Source: Chitinophaga pinensis (lineage in GTDB: Bacteria; Bacteroidota; Bacteroidia; B-17B0; Aurantibacillaceae). From it: a DNA stretch of 64,000 nucleotides. Under the pieces are notes generated by a model, which was given only the letters and a program-made list of their open reading frames with translations, did not search any database and was not told the origin of the DNA. A program made the translations under genes and the position numbers. Below, piece after piece: positions 49,265 through 59,679 of the stretch (its first letter is position 1; the number at the start of each line of letters is the position of its first letter). The stretch lies in assembly GCA_945887955.1 (NCBI GenBank), contig CAMCZO010000003.1:26992-90991 (forward strand), written 5' to 3'.

Positions 49265-50578
49265 TTAAGAAGATATTTCTGTTTTTACTTTTTTATTTTT
49301 AATTCGTTCGTCTTTAATCAACTGAATCGTTTTAACAATTTTATCACTTTTTATTGCAACATAAGCCGAATGGTCTAACACTTCAATTTTACCCAATTCT
49401 TCTTTTTTTAAGTTGCCTTTTTGTAATAACATTCCTACAATATCCATTTTATTTACTTTATCTTTTTTTCCTGCCGAAATATAAAGAGTTTTCCATTGGC
49501 TTGGATTTGGTAAAATAAATTTTTCGGGCAATTTTTCGTCTTCAGGTATGGCTTCTAAAAATGGAGGCAAATAATCATTGGTGTCTAATAAAAAATAAGC
49601 TGTTCCGCTAGCATTCATACGAGCTGTTCTTCCATTGCGATGAATCATAGTGTCTAAAGTACTTGGCAGTTGATAATGAACTACTACTTTAATTTCAGGT
49701 ATATCTAAACCTCTTGCCGCTAAATCGGTTGATATTAATAAATTAATGCTCCCGTTACGCAATTTAATTAATGTTTTTTCTCGATCAATTTGTTCAAGAC
49801 CGCCATGGTAAAATCCATGACCCAAATTTAATCTACTTAATTGTTCGCTTATTCTAGTTACCGCATCTCGATGATTGCAGAATACAATGGTGGGTTGCGC
49901 GCCAATAACACCAATTAATAACATCAAGGCTTCTAATTTATCATCGCCTTTAACTCTTACCGATTTTATGGTTAAAATACCATCCGCTTCTTTTGATTTT
50001 TCGCTAAAATTTAGTTCTTTGCTTTCATTTATTCCCACAAATGAAGGTATTTCTTTTAAAATAGTTGCCGAGGTTAAAATTCTCTTGTTGAGGTGCTTAA
50101 TAGTTTTAATAATAAACAGCATTTCTTCTTTAAAACCCGATTCTAAAGATTTATCAAATTCATCTAAAATTAAATAATTGGCAGTTGCAATATTTAATGT
50201 TTTTTTTCGAATGTGGTGAGCAATTCTTCCAGGTGTGCCAACTAAAACAGCAGGAGGTTCTAATAAATTATTTCTTTCTATTTGAACAGAATGCCCGCCA
50301 TAACAACAATTTATTTTAAAAGCAGTTCCCATTTGTTTAAATACACTTTCAATTTGCTGAGCTAATTCTCTTGTAGGAACTATTATGATTACCTGTACAT
50401 CTTTTCTATCGGAATTTAAAACGCTTATTATTGGCAACAAAAATGCTAAAGTTTTACCCGAACCAGTAGGCGAAATAAGAATGAGGTCTTTTGTTGTTTT
50501 AAAGGCATCTATGGTTTCTTGTTGCATGCTATTAAGCGCCTCAATTTTAAAATTAGCAAGAATACTGGAAAGGGTCAT
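49265..50578 (-). CDS. DEAD/DEAH box RNA helicase (DbpA-like)
   Basis: SPTGSGKTLAFLLP, PTRELAQQ, GTPGRIAHH, LDEFDKSL (DEFD variant), SATIL, STDLAARGLDIPEIKVVVHY, HRNGRTARM. Confidence 0.94.
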   Translation of the reverse strand: MTLSSILANFKIEALNSMQQETIDAFKTTKDLILISPTGSGKTLAFLLPIISVLNSDRKDVQVIIIVPTRELAQQIESVFKQMGTAFKINCCYGGHSVQIERNNLLEPPAVLVGTPGRIAHHIRKKTLNIATANYLILDEFDKSLESGFKEEMLFIIKTIKHLNKRILTSATILKEIPSFVGINESKELNFSEKSKEADGILTIKSVRVKGDDKLEALMLLIGVIGAQPTIVFCNHRDAVTRISEQLSRLNLGHGFYHGGLEQIDREKTLIKLRNGSINLLISTDLAARGLDIPEIKVVVHYQLPSTLDTMIHRNGRTARMNASGTAYFLLDTNDYLPPFLEAIPEDEKLPEKFILPNPSQWKTLYISAGKKDKVNKMDIVGMLLQKGNLKKEELGKIEVLDHSAYVAIKSDKIVKTIQLIKDERIKNKKVKTEISS

Positions 50579-50593
50579 AATAGTAAAAATTAA

Positions 50594-50615
50594 AAAAGCC
50601 TTTGTTCAGGCTTTT
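50594..50615 (-). promoter_or_regulatory. Terminator-like hairpin in the leader of the DEAD-box helicase
   Basis: Minus strand AAAAGCCT-GAACAA-AGGCTTTTTT followed shortly by the helicase ATG; upstream alternative AAAGCC copies. Confidence 0.55.
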
Positions 50616-50723
50616 GATTGGCTTTGGCCGTTTTATTTAATATTAAACAAATATACTACAAATAAATTGCTATATATTGATTATCAAGTTAAATCGATTT
50701 CTTATAAAACTGATAATATATTA

Positions 50724-50752
50724 TTGTATTAATTTAAAAGTATATAACTTTG
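50724..50752 (+). promoter_or_regulatory. Bacteroidota-type promoter candidate for the UspA gene
   Basis: TTG-N18-TAACTTTG, approximating TTTG/TAnnTTTG, 33 nt before ATG 50786. Confidence 0.5.
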
Positions 50753-50785
50753 TGAAGTAATATAATAACAAACAAATTAAATATC

Positions 50786-51679
50786 ATGATTAAATTTAAC
50801 TCAAAAAAAATATTATTGCCTTACGATTTTTCTAAAAATGCTGATAAAGCACTTAATCATGCAGCATTTATGGCAGCCTTTTTAAAAGGTGATCTTTACT
50901 TGTTACACGTTATTGGAAAATCAGAAACCTTAGATATTATTTTACCAGTTTTAAAAATTAAAAATAATAAGGAATTAGTTAAAATTTTAAGCGATCAATT
51001 AGAAATTGTTTCTAATAAAATAAAAAAAGAATATGGTTTAAAGGTTAAAACTATTGTATCCTCAGGAAATATTACAAGTGAAATAGTTAATGTTGCTAAT
51101 GAGCAAAATATCGATTTGATTATTATGGGAACTCAAGGCAGTGGTTCTAATAATGATTTGTTTTTAGGTAGTAATGCCTATCGTTTAATTACCAAATCAG
51201 AAATACCGGTAATGACAATTAAAGAAAAATCATCTAAAAAAGGATACAAAAATATTTTATTACCAATTGATTTATCTGATCACTCTCGTCAAAAAGTAAA
51301 TTATGCTATTAGTGTTGCAAAAGCATTTAAAGCTAAGGTTAGTATTTTAGGTCTTTATAACGAAAATGAACGTAACGATAAATTTAAGTTAGAAGTGATA
51401 ACTAATCAAATAGAAAAGTTATGTGCTAAAAGTAAAATTTCTTACGAATGTTTTATTGATAAAACCGCTCATCGAGTTTCTAAAACGATTAGTTTTGCCA
51501 AAAAACATAAAGCTGACTTAATCATAACAATGACAGATCAAAAATCAGATAGCCAATTTGGGATTTTAAATAATTATGATCATCAATTAGTTCATACTTC
51601 AAACATCCCTGTTATTTCTATTCCACCAGAGCAATTGGGCGATTTAACACAGACAGAGTCTCCAGGTATTCCGTTTTAA
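50786..51679 (+). CDS. Universal stress protein, tandem UspA domains
   Basis: ILLPYDFSKNADKALNHAAFMA; DLIIMGTQGSGSNNDLFLGSNAYRLITKSEIPVMTI; second half ILLPIDLSDHSRQKVNYAISVA. Confidence 0.92.
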   Translation: MIKFNSKKILLPYDFSKNADKALNHAAFMAAFLKGDLYLLHVIGKSETLDIILPVLKIKNNKELVKILSDQLEIVSNKIKKEYGLKVKTIVSSGNITSEIVNVANEQNIDLIIMGTQGSGSNNDLFLGSNAYRLITKSEIPVMTIKEKSSKKGYKNILLPIDLSDHSRQKVNYAISVAKAFKAKVSILGLYNENERNDKFKLEVITNQIEKLCAKSKISYECFIDKTAHRVSKTISFAKKHKADLIITMTDQKSDSQFGILNNYDHQLVHTSNIPVISIPPEQLGDLTQTESPGIPF

Positions 51680-51730
51680 CAAACTTAATTTAAAATACGA
51701 TTTAACCTAATAAATTAGTTTAAAACAAAA

Positions 51731-51758
51731 AAACCACTTCAATTCGAAGTGGTTTTTT
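51731..51758. terminator. Rho-independent (bidirectional) terminator between convergent genes
   Basis: AAAAAACCACTTC-AATTC-GAAGTGGTTTTTTT. Confidence 0.9.
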
Positions 51759-51776
51759 TGTTAAATAAATAAGCGT

Positions 51777-53534
51777 TTAGTCTTGAATAACTATTTTTTG
51801 TTTTGAGCTTTGATCGTTAGAAATAATAAAATAAATGCCATTGGATAATTCAGAAACAAGACACGTAAATTGATTATTTTCATTTAATGATAAGGTTTTG
51901 ACTGTTTGCCCTAGTTGATTTATAATACGAATACGGCATAAATTATCTGATTTAATATTAAATGTTCCTTTACTCGGATTTGGAAATATTTGAATAGCTT
52001 GGCTCAGAATCGTATTTTTTAAAATACTAGTGCAGGGGTTTACACTTTGAGTAATTTGCGAGGTTCTACTACATAAGTTAGTACCAGTTCCCGTAACTGA
52101 AAAGGTAGTATTAGTTGTTGGGGTTACTATTATTATTGCTGTATTAGCACCGTTGCTCCATAAATAAGTATTGGCCCCACTTGCAATTAAAACTAAATTT
52201 TCGCCCGCACAAATTATGCTATTGCTACTCGAAATATTAACAACTGGACTTGGTAATGTGGTTATGTTAAGTGTAGAAGTTCTTGTCGGACAGCCTGGAT
52301 TATTTCCCCTTACAGTATATAAAGTTGTTCCGCCTGGAGTTACTGTAATTACTGCCCCAGTGCCAACCAAGGTGTTATTAAACCCAGTTGTCCATGTATA
52401 TGAAGATGCGCCATTGGCAGATAATGTAGCGGTATTTCCAACGCATAAAGAATTGCTCGTACTGGCTGAAGTTATAGTTGGTGAAATGCTGATGTTAAGA
52501 AAATAGGTACTTATTCCGGTACAAGTTCCAATCGCCCCATAAACGGTATAAGTAGTTGGTATTGTTGGAGCCACAGTAGTTGTTAAAGCCGTAGAACCTG
52601 TGCTCCATGTATAACTACTTGCACCGACACATGATAATGTTGCAATGGCAAGATTAGTTCCGTTACCTATACATAAGGTAGAAGGATTAGAACTGGTAGT
52701 TAAATTTAAGGTGTTAGAGGTTCCTAAAGAATAAGATTGAACTGCTGAACAATTACTGCTGTTAGTAACTGTTACGTTATATACCCCAGCAACAGTAGTG
52801 CTAATGTTTTGAGTATTAGCTGCGTTCGACCAAGTGTAAGTATATGGTCCATTTCCTGAACCATAAGCAGTTAGGGTGCTTGTGGTGCCAGGACAAATAT
52901 TAGCAGGAACACTGCTTATAGCTATACTAGCTTGGACAATTGTAATAGTAGATGTTCGTGTAATAGAACAACCGTTTGTAGCTGTAATTACGCAGGTATA
53001 TATAGTAGTTACGCTAGGCGATACAGTTATAGATTGTGTTGAAGCACCAGTGCTCCAGCTGTAATTATAAACAGCATTACCTCCACCACCACCACCGCCT
53101 CCGCCACCTGAATTAACATTGATGGTGCTTGGATTACTTCCTAAACAAGAATTTTGGTTTGCAGGATTAATATTGGCATTTGGCCCAGCTAGTACAGTAA
53201 TTGTTTTTGTCACAACAATGCTATTACCCGATGCATTGCTTGCAATTAAGCTAATGGTGTATGTGTTATTTCCAAAATTATTATAATTATAAGTAATGGT
53301 GGGATTTTGAACAGTAGAAATTGTTGGAGGTAAAAAAAATCCGAAGCCCGGATTGAGCGTATAAGACCATGAAGTAGCTCCTGAAGACATATTAGTGATT
53401 TGAACAACAGCTCCAGAACAAACTGGATTAGGGCTTATAGAAAAATTAGCTATCGGCACTTGAGCAAACATTACAGCCGAAAAGGCCAAAAAAATCGAAA
53501 ATATTGCTCTTAAAATTAGTTTATTTTTTTTCAT
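51777..53534 (-). CDS. Secreted PKD/Ig-like repeat protein with T9SS type A C-terminal sorting domain
   Basis: Signal peptide-like N-terminus; PIANFSISPNPVCSGAVVQITNMS; repeated SYTWSTG...TTTYTV units; IFPNPSKGTFNI...LGQTVKTLSL...LSNGIYFIISNDQSSKQKIVIQD. Confidence 0.9.
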   Translation of the reverse strand: MKKNKLILRAIFSIFLAFSAVMFAQVPIANFSISPNPVCSGAVVQITNMSSGATSWSYTLNPGFGFFLPPTISTVQNPTITYNYNNFGNNTYTISLIASNASGNSIVVTKTITVLAGPNANINPANQNSCLGSNPSTINVNSGGGGGGGGGGNAVYNYSWSTGASTQSITVSPSVTTIYTCVITATNGCSITRTSTITIVQASIAISSVPANICPGTTSTLTAYGSGNGPYTYTWSNAANTQNISTTVAGVYNVTVTNSSNCSAVQSYSLGTSNTLNLTTSSNPSTLCIGNGTNLAIATLSCVGASSYTWSTGSTALTTTVAPTIPTTYTVYGAIGTCTGISTYFLNISISPTITSASTSNSLCVGNTATLSANGASSYTWTTGFNNTLVGTGAVITVTPGGTTLYTVRGNNPGCPTRTSTLNITTLPSPVVNISSSNSIICAGENLVLIASGANTYLWSNGANTAIIIVTPTTNTTFSVTGTGTNLCSRTSQITQSVNPCTSILKNTILSQAIQIFPNPSKGTFNIKSDNLCRIRIINQLGQTVKTLSLNENNQFTCLVSELSNGIYFIISNDQSSKQKIVIQD

Positions 53535-53789
53535 AACTTGTTGATTTAAATATTGATGTAATAAATTGTAACTAGTTTAATTAATATGTTTTTTTTAACA
53601 AGAAATCTAATTATTTAAAAAAAGTTCTCTTATCAAATGTAACCAAATATTTATTAGTTAACAATAAAAATTAATCTGTTTGAATAGACGTTAATTTTTA
53701 AATTACCATTCGGTTAATTTTATATTTTTTTTTAATTTACCCTTAAATTTATCCACTACATTTACTTAATATATTTATAAAACTAACTT

Positions 53790-55250
53790 ATGAGTAATGA
53801 ATTAAGAAAATTAGAACCAATTTGTCTTTGGAATAAATTCGCTGATTTAAATGGGGTGCCTCGTCCTTCAAAAAAAGAAGAACGAATAATCGAATTTATA
53901 AAAGCATTTGGAAATAGTTTAGGTTTAGAAACGTTTGAAGATCAAATTCGCAATGTAATTATAAGAAAGCCCGCAACACCTGGAATGGAAAACCGAAAAT
54001 CAATTGTGTTACAATCGCATTTAGATATGGTTCATCAAAAAAATAACGATACTGTATTTGATTTTGATGTTCAAGGAATAGAAATGTTTGTAGATAATGA
54101 TTGGATAAAAGCAAAAGGAACAACATTGGGTGCAGATAACGGAATAGGTGTTGCCACAATTATGGCTATTTTAGAAAGTGATACCATTCCTCATCCTGCA
54201 ATAGAGGCATTATTCACGATAGATGAAGAAACAGGTATGACAGGCGCTTTAAATCTCAAGGCAAACATTCTAAAAGGCAGTATACTTTTAAATTTAGACA
54301 CCGAACAAGATGATGAAATTGATATTGGTTGTGCCGGAGGAATAGACGTTACTGCTATTGGCAATTATCAAATGGAAGAATTGCCAGCAGATTATTCTGC
54401 CTGGCGAATCTCTGTAAAAGGATTAAATGGTGGGCATTCAGGAATGGATATTCATAAAGGTTTAGGGAATGCTAATAAAATTATGAACCGATTATTGTAT
54501 AAAGGTTTCGAACTTTTTGGTTTAGCTGTATCAGAAATTAATGGTGGTAGTTTGCGTAATGCAATTCCTCGCGAGAGCGAGTCAATTATAACTTTGCCTA
54601 AAAATAAAATAAATGATTTTAATACTGCTTTTGAACAAATAATAAAAGATATAAAATTCGAATTAAAAACCACCGAACCAACATTACAAATTGGATTGCA
54701 AGAAGTGCCTTTACCAAATTTAATAATGAATTCTGTGTCTCAAATTCAATTAATCAATGCCATTTATAGTGTTTCAAACGGAGTTTATCGAATGAGCGCT
54801 GACATAGATAATTTGGTAGAAACATCAAATAATTTGGCACGTGTTATTGTAAAAGACGGAAAAATTTTCATCGCATGTTTAACCCGTTCTTCGATCGAAA
54901 GTTCTAAAATGGATCTAGCTCAAGCTTTGGAAGCAAACTTCAAAATGGCAAATTTACAGGTAAGTTTTTCTGGTTCTTATCCCGGTTGGACACCAAACGT
55001 ATCATCCCCAATATTAAAAGTATTAACATCAGTTTACGAGCAATTACATCAAAAAAAACCTAAAGTAGTTGCTTGTCATGCTGGTTTAGAATGTGGTATT
55101 TTAGGAAAAAACTATCCTAATATGGATATGATTTCTTTTGGTCCAACTATATTAGGAGCCCACTCGCCTGATGAGCGTGTAAGCATTAGTTCGGTTCAAA
55201 AATATTGGCGTTTTGTATTAGAAATATTAAAAGCAATTCCCTTAAGTTGA
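53790..55250 (+). CDS. pepD: Aminoacyl-histidine dipeptidase (M20 family)
   Basis: LEPICLWNKFADLNGVPRPSKKEERI; LQSHLDMVHQKN; TLGADNGIGVATIMAIL; ALFTIDEETGMTGA; NGGHSGMDIHKG; CHAGLECGIL. Confidence 0.95.
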   Translation: MSNELRKLEPICLWNKFADLNGVPRPSKKEERIIEFIKAFGNSLGLETFEDQIRNVIIRKPATPGMENRKSIVLQSHLDMVHQKNNDTVFDFDVQGIEMFVDNDWIKAKGTTLGADNGIGVATIMAILESDTIPHPAIEALFTIDEETGMTGALNLKANILKGSILLNLDTEQDDEIDIGCAGGIDVTAIGNYQMEELPADYSAWRISVKGLNGGHSGMDIHKGLGNANKIMNRLLYKGFELFGLAVSEINGGSLRNAIPRESESIITLPKNKINDFNTAFEQIIKDIKFELKTTEPTLQIGLQEVPLPNLIMNSVSQIQLINAIYSVSNGVYRMSADIDNLVETSNNLARVIVKDGKIFIACLTRSSIESSKMDLAQALEANFKMANLQVSFSGSYPGWTPNVSSPILKVLTSVYEQLHQKKPKVVACHAGLECGILGKNYPNMDMISFGPTILGAHSPDERVSISSVQKYWRFVLEILKAIPLS

Positions 55251-55433
55251 TTACTTTATTTTTTTAAAATTTACTCAAATTTTAGTATCTTCAACAAATT
55301 ATTTTAAAACAAATTTTTGCTCAAAATAAATAAATTTAATTTCAAATCGAATAGTAGTATCTAACGATGGAGTTAAAATTTTTTAGAACAAATTTTTTTA
55401 AATAAAAAGTATTAATCTTTAGATAGTTATATT

Positions 55434-56978
55434 ATGAAGGTAGGAATTCCATCTGAAATTTTTCCAAGTGAATTAAGAGTTGCAGCAACACCAAAAACAG
55501 TCAAGCGATTGCAAAAACAAGGTTTTGAAGTTTATATTCAGCATAACGCAGGAATTAAAGCAAATTTTTCAGATCAAGAATTTGAAGAAGCTGGCGCTAA
55601 AATAGTTTCTACTGCTACTGATATTTATGCGAAATCAGACATTGTGTTAAAGGTAAAAGAACCTACAATGGAAGAAATTGACATGATGAAAGAAGGTTTA
55701 GTTTTGTTGAGTTATTTATGGCCAGCACAAAATCAATCATTACTCCAAAAATTAGCGGATAAAAAAGTAAATGCTGTTGCAATGGATGCGATTCCTCGTA
55801 TTTCTAGAGCACAAAAAATGGATGTATTGTCATCCATGGCAAACATTGCAGGATACAGAGCAGTGATTGAAGGATCTTACCATTTCGGAAGATTTTTAAA
55901 TGGACAAATTACTGCTGCTGGAAAAGTAGAGCCAGCTAAAGTATTAGTAATTGGCGCCGGAGTGGCTGGTTTAGCTGCTATTGGTGCCGCTAATTCATTA
56001 GGTGCTATTGTTAGAGCTTTTGATACACGCAAAGAAGTTGCAGAGCAAATCGAATCGATGGGCGCGCAATTTTTAACTGTAGAAATAAATGAAGATGGTG
56101 CAACATCATCGGGTTACTCAAAAGAAATGAGTAAAGAATTCATCGAAGCAGAGATGAAGTTATTTTTAGAGCAAGCCAAAGAAGTTGATATCGTAATCAC
56201 TACAGCTCAAATTCCAGGTAAATCTGCCCCAAAATTATGGATGGATTATCATGTAGCGGCTATGAAACCAGGCTCAGTTATTGTGGATTTAGCAGCTTCA
56301 ACTGGCGGCAACTGTGCTCTTACAAAAAACGGAGAGGTTTATGCAACCGACAATGGAGTTACCATGGTTGGTAAATTAAGTCAATTACCGAGTCAAGCTT
56401 CTCAACTTTATGGAAATAACTTATGTCATTTATTAGATGATATGGGCAAAGCAGAAAAATGGAAAATTGATATGGAAGATGCTGTTGTGTCAAGAGCAAT
56501 GGTAACTTACAATGGTAAAATCAATTGGCCTCCTGCGCCACTTCCTGTTAGTCCAACTGCAGGAGGTGCTAAAAAAGTGATAGCGCCAACAGCAGAAGAA
56601 GTAAAGGCATCTGATGCAGAAAAATCAAAAAAAGCAGCTACTTCCATGCTTATTACTTTAGCAGTAGTTGGGGCAATGCTTTTACTAGTTGGTAAATATG
56701 CACCAAAAGAATTTATTCAACATTTTACGGTGTTCGTATTGGCAATTTTTGTTGGTTGGCAATTGATCACCAACGTTGCACATGCGCTACATACGCCATT
56801 AATGGCTGTAACAAATGCCATCAGTGGAATTATCGTTGTTGGTGGTTTATTGCAAACTACAAATAACATCAATGATCCAGTTACTATAATAGCAGTAATT
56901 GCAATTTTAATCGCTAGCATAAATATTGTAGGTGGATTCTTAGTGACGCACCGGATGTTGAAAATGTTTAAAAAATAG
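55434..56978 (+). CDS. pntA: Re/Si-specific NAD(P)+ transhydrogenase subunit alpha
   Basis: [63 protein letters not shown]-terminal TM helices. Confidence 0.95.
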   Translation: MKVGIPSEIFPSELRVAATPKTVKRLQKQGFEVYIQHNAGIKANFSDQEFEEAGAKIVSTATDIYAKSDIVLKVKEPTMEEIDMMKEGLVLLSYLWPAQNQSLLQKLADKKVNAVAMDAIPRISRAQKMDVLSSMANIAGYRAVIEGSYHFGRFLNGQITAAGKVEPAKVLVIGAGVAGLAAIGAANSLGAIVRAFDTRKEVAEQIESMGAQFLTVEINEDGATSSGYSKEMSKEFIEAEMKLFLEQAKEVDIVITTAQIPGKSAPKLWMDYHVAAMKPGSVIVDLAASTGGNCALTKNGEVYATDNGVTMVGKLSQLPSQASQLYGNNLCHLLDDMGKAEKWKIDMEDAVVSRAMVTYNGKINWPPAPLPVSPTAGGAKKVIAPTAEEVKASDAEKSKKAATSMLITLAVVGAMLLLVGKYAPKEFIQHFTVFVLAIFVGWQLITNVAHALHTPLMAVTNAISGIIVVGGLLQTTNNINDPVTIIAVIAILIASINIVGGFLVTHRMLKMFKK

Positions 56979-57029
56979 AAAGCTTCAACGACACAAATAA
57001 TAAATAATTATAAGAGTTAAAAAGAGATT

Positions 57030-58436
57030 ATGATAGTTATAGGTCAAGAAATTCAAACAGCAGCATATTTATTTGCAAGTATTCTGTTTATTTTAAGTTT
57101 AGGAGGATTAGCCTCTCAAGAATCCGCAAAACGTGGAGTTCTCTTCGGAATTGTAGGTATGATTATAGCAATCATTGCTACCGTTTTAGGTGAGGGAGTG
57201 GAAGGACAAGATTATATTATCGGAGCGATTGCAATTGCTTCTTTAATTGGCATCATCGTCGCACGTAAAGTGGAAATGACTTCCATGCCTCAGTTGGTAG
57301 CCATCTTACACAGTTTTGTGGGAATGGCAGCAGTGATGGTTGGTTTCGGTTCTTACCTTGATCCTGAAACAAAAAAATTAATAGGAGCAGCTCACTCTAT
57401 TCACTTGGTGGAAGTGTTTGTCGGAATTTTTATTGGTGCAATTACTTTCACAGGTTCTATTGTTGCTTGGGGAAAATTAGATGGTAAGATTCCTTCAAAA
57501 CCATGGGCATTTAGCGGACTTCAAATTATGAATATTACGTTACTGATAGCTTGTGTTGTTTTAGGAATATTATTCTGTAAAGCACCTGGAACAGAAGGAA
57601 TGCTTCCTTTATTGATCATGACAGGAATTGCATCTTTCATTGGAGTTGTATTAGTAATGGCAATTGGTGGTGGAGATATGCCAGTGGTTGTTTCTATGTT
57701 GAACTCATATTCTGGTTGGGCTGCATCTGCTGCAGGATTTATGTTAGGAAACGATTTATTAATTGTTACTGGGGCTTTAGTAGGAAGTTCGGGAGCAATT
57801 CTTTCGATGCACATGTGTCATGCAATGAACCGTTCTTTCTTTGCAGTAATTTTTGCTAATGCAACTGCTTCTTCATCACAAGGTGGAGAGAAAAAAGCAA
57901 TTGAAGGAGAAGTAACTGCATTAATTCATGAAGAGGTAGCAACTTTATTAAAAGAAGCTAAATCAGTAGTAATTGTTCCTGGTTATGGTATGGCTGTAGC
58001 AAAAGCACAGTACCCAATTTACGACATGGTTCAAACATTACAAAAAGCAGGTAAAAAAGTAAGATTTGCTATTCACCCTGTTGCTGGTCGTTTACCAGGA
58101 CACATGAATGTATTATTAGCAGAAGCAAATGTTCCTTACGATATTGTTTTGGAAATGGACGAGATTAATGAAGATATGCCAAGTACAGATGTAGTAATGG
58201 TAATTGGTGCAAACGATGTAGTAAATCCAAGTGCACAAGATGACCCTGCCAGTTCGATCTACGGAATGCCTGTAATTGAAGTTTGGAAAGCAGAAAGAGT
58301 AATTATTATGAAACGTTCAATGTCAGCAGGATATTCAGGCGAAGACAATCCTTTGTTTTACAAACCAAACTCAGAAATGTTGTATGGAGATGCTAAAGTT
58401 AGTGTTGAAAAATTATTAGGTTTTTTAAAAGGATAA
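57030..58436 (+). CDS. pntB: NAD(P)+ transhydrogenase subunit beta
   Basis: Multiple TM helices; [75 protein letters not shown]. Confidence 0.96.
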   Translation: MIVIGQEIQTAAYLFASILFILSLGGLASQESAKRGVLFGIVGMIIAIIATVLGEGVEGQDYIIGAIAIASLIGIIVARKVEMTSMPQLVAILHSFVGMAAVMVGFGSYLDPETKKLIGAAHSIHLVEVFVGIFIGAITFTGSIVAWGKLDGKIPSKPWAFSGLQIMNITLLIACVVLGILFCKAPGTEGMLPLLIMTGIASFIGVVLVMAIGGGDMPVVVSMLNSYSGWAASAAGFMLGNDLLIVTGALVGSSGAILSMHMCHAMNRSFFAVIFANATASSSQGGEKKAIEGEVTALIHEEVATLLKEAKSVVIVPGYGMAVAKAQYPIYDMVQTLQKAGKKVRFAIHPVAGRLPGHMNVLLAEANVPYDIVLEMDEINEDMPSTDVVMVIGANDVVNPSAQDDPASSIYGMPVIEVWKAERVIIMKRSMSAGYSGEDNPLFYKPNSEMLYGDAKVSVEKLLGFLKG

Positions 58437-58517
58437 TTTTTAATTTGTAGATGTTTAAGATTGAGTTATTTATAAATCTAATTCGATCAAATCTTTTAAT
58501 TAATTAAAAATTTATTT

Positions 58518-59540
58518 ATGAAAAAAACATTATTTTCTTTGTTTTTGATTTTTGCTTCATTTTCTAAAAATAATGCTCAAGATACTTTTTCTATTCTTGC
58601 CTTCGACTCAATTACTCGCGAAGTAGGGGCAGCAGGAGCTTCTTGTGTAGATCTTTTTAACTATCAAATTACCAATCATTTTATTTGTGAATTGTTTCCA
58701 GGAGTTGGTGCTATTGCCACTCAAGCTAGTTATTTAACGTCTAATCAAATTAACGCCAGAACCAGAATGAATTTAGGCGATTCGCCAAATCAACTTATCA
58801 GCTGGTTAAAAGCTAATGATGTAGGTTTAAATTCATCGGTGAGGCAATACGGAGTGGTTCGAATGATGCATCAAAATGGTATGGCCGATTCGATCCAAAC
58901 CGCTGCTTTTACAGGCACAAATTGTATGAATTATAAAAACCACATATTGGGCCCAAATTATTCTATTCATGGCAATATTTTATTAGGAAAATTGGTGCTC
59001 GATTCTATGGAAGCCCGTTTTAATAGAGAAAAAGGCGATTTGGCATGTAAATTAATGGCAGCCATGCAAGGGGCAAAAATGGTAGGAGCCGATTCGCGTT
59101 GTGCGGCTAATGGATCTTCTTCTTTATTTGCTTTTTTAAAAGTGAGTCCGCCCAACGACACTTTCGATAATCCATCTTTTTTGGTTTCACTCAAAACACA
59201 CGCTAATGCAGGAATTGAGCCGATAGACTCTTTGCAGAAATTATTTAACGCGGTAAAAACCTGTACTTTGGATGATACTGGTTTAAATTCTAATTCTGAA
59301 AATTTAGCAGAACATGTTACTATTTATCCAAATCCCTCTAACCACGAAGTAATTATAAAACTTAATAATTCTAAAACAATTTACGATTATAAATTTCTAA
59401 ATAGTCAGGGCCAGATTATTAGTCAGGGTTCAATTCAATTAGAATTTATTTTAAATACCGAAAAATTTAATAAAGGATTTTATTTTATTGAAATTAGAAA
59501 TGGTCAAAAATCATTTACCCGAAAAATAATTTTGAATTAA
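58518..59540 (+). CDS. DUF1028 domain protein with T9SS C-terminal sorting domain
   Basis: TFSILAFDSITREVGAAGASCVDLF; GAIATQASY; C-terminal VTIYPNPSNHEVIIKL...KGFYFIEIRNGQKSFTRKIIL. Confidence 0.88.
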   Translation: MKKTLFSLFLIFASFSKNNAQDTFSILAFDSITREVGAAGASCVDLFNYQITNHFICELFPGVGAIATQASYLTSNQINARTRMNLGDSPNQLISWLKANDVGLNSSVRQYGVVRMMHQNGMADSIQTAAFTGTNCMNYKNHILGPNYSIHGNILLGKLVLDSMEARFNREKGDLACKLMAAMQGAKMVGADSRCAANGSSSLFAFLKVSPPNDTFDNPSFLVSLKTHANAGIEPIDSLQKLFNAVKTCTLDDTGLNSNSENLAEHVTIYPNPSNHEVIIKLNNSKTIYDYKFLNSQGQIISQGSIQLEFILNTEKFNKGFYFIEIRNGQKSFTRKIILN

Positions 59541-59679
59541 GTTTTTTCTTTTTTGTCTCATTGGGAGAACAACTCTTTGTCTCTGAGCATATATTTTTAT
59601 TTTTAAAATTACAACTAACTTTTAGGTCATTCGCATAGGCACAAAGGGCATTACGTATGGGTATTGTTATGTGACGTAT

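Noticed and set aside
49875-50732. Plus-strand ORFs (100 and 115 aa) opposite the helicase
   Set aside because: Antisense to a clear DEAD-box helicase; no independent motif support.
52171-53064. Plus-strand ORFs (111 and 62 aa) opposite the T9SS repeat protein
   Set aside because: Shadow ORFs created by the repetitive Thr/Val/Ser-rich coding strand.
57521-57814. Minus-strand ORF of 97 aa
   Set aside because: Antisense to PntB transmembrane region.
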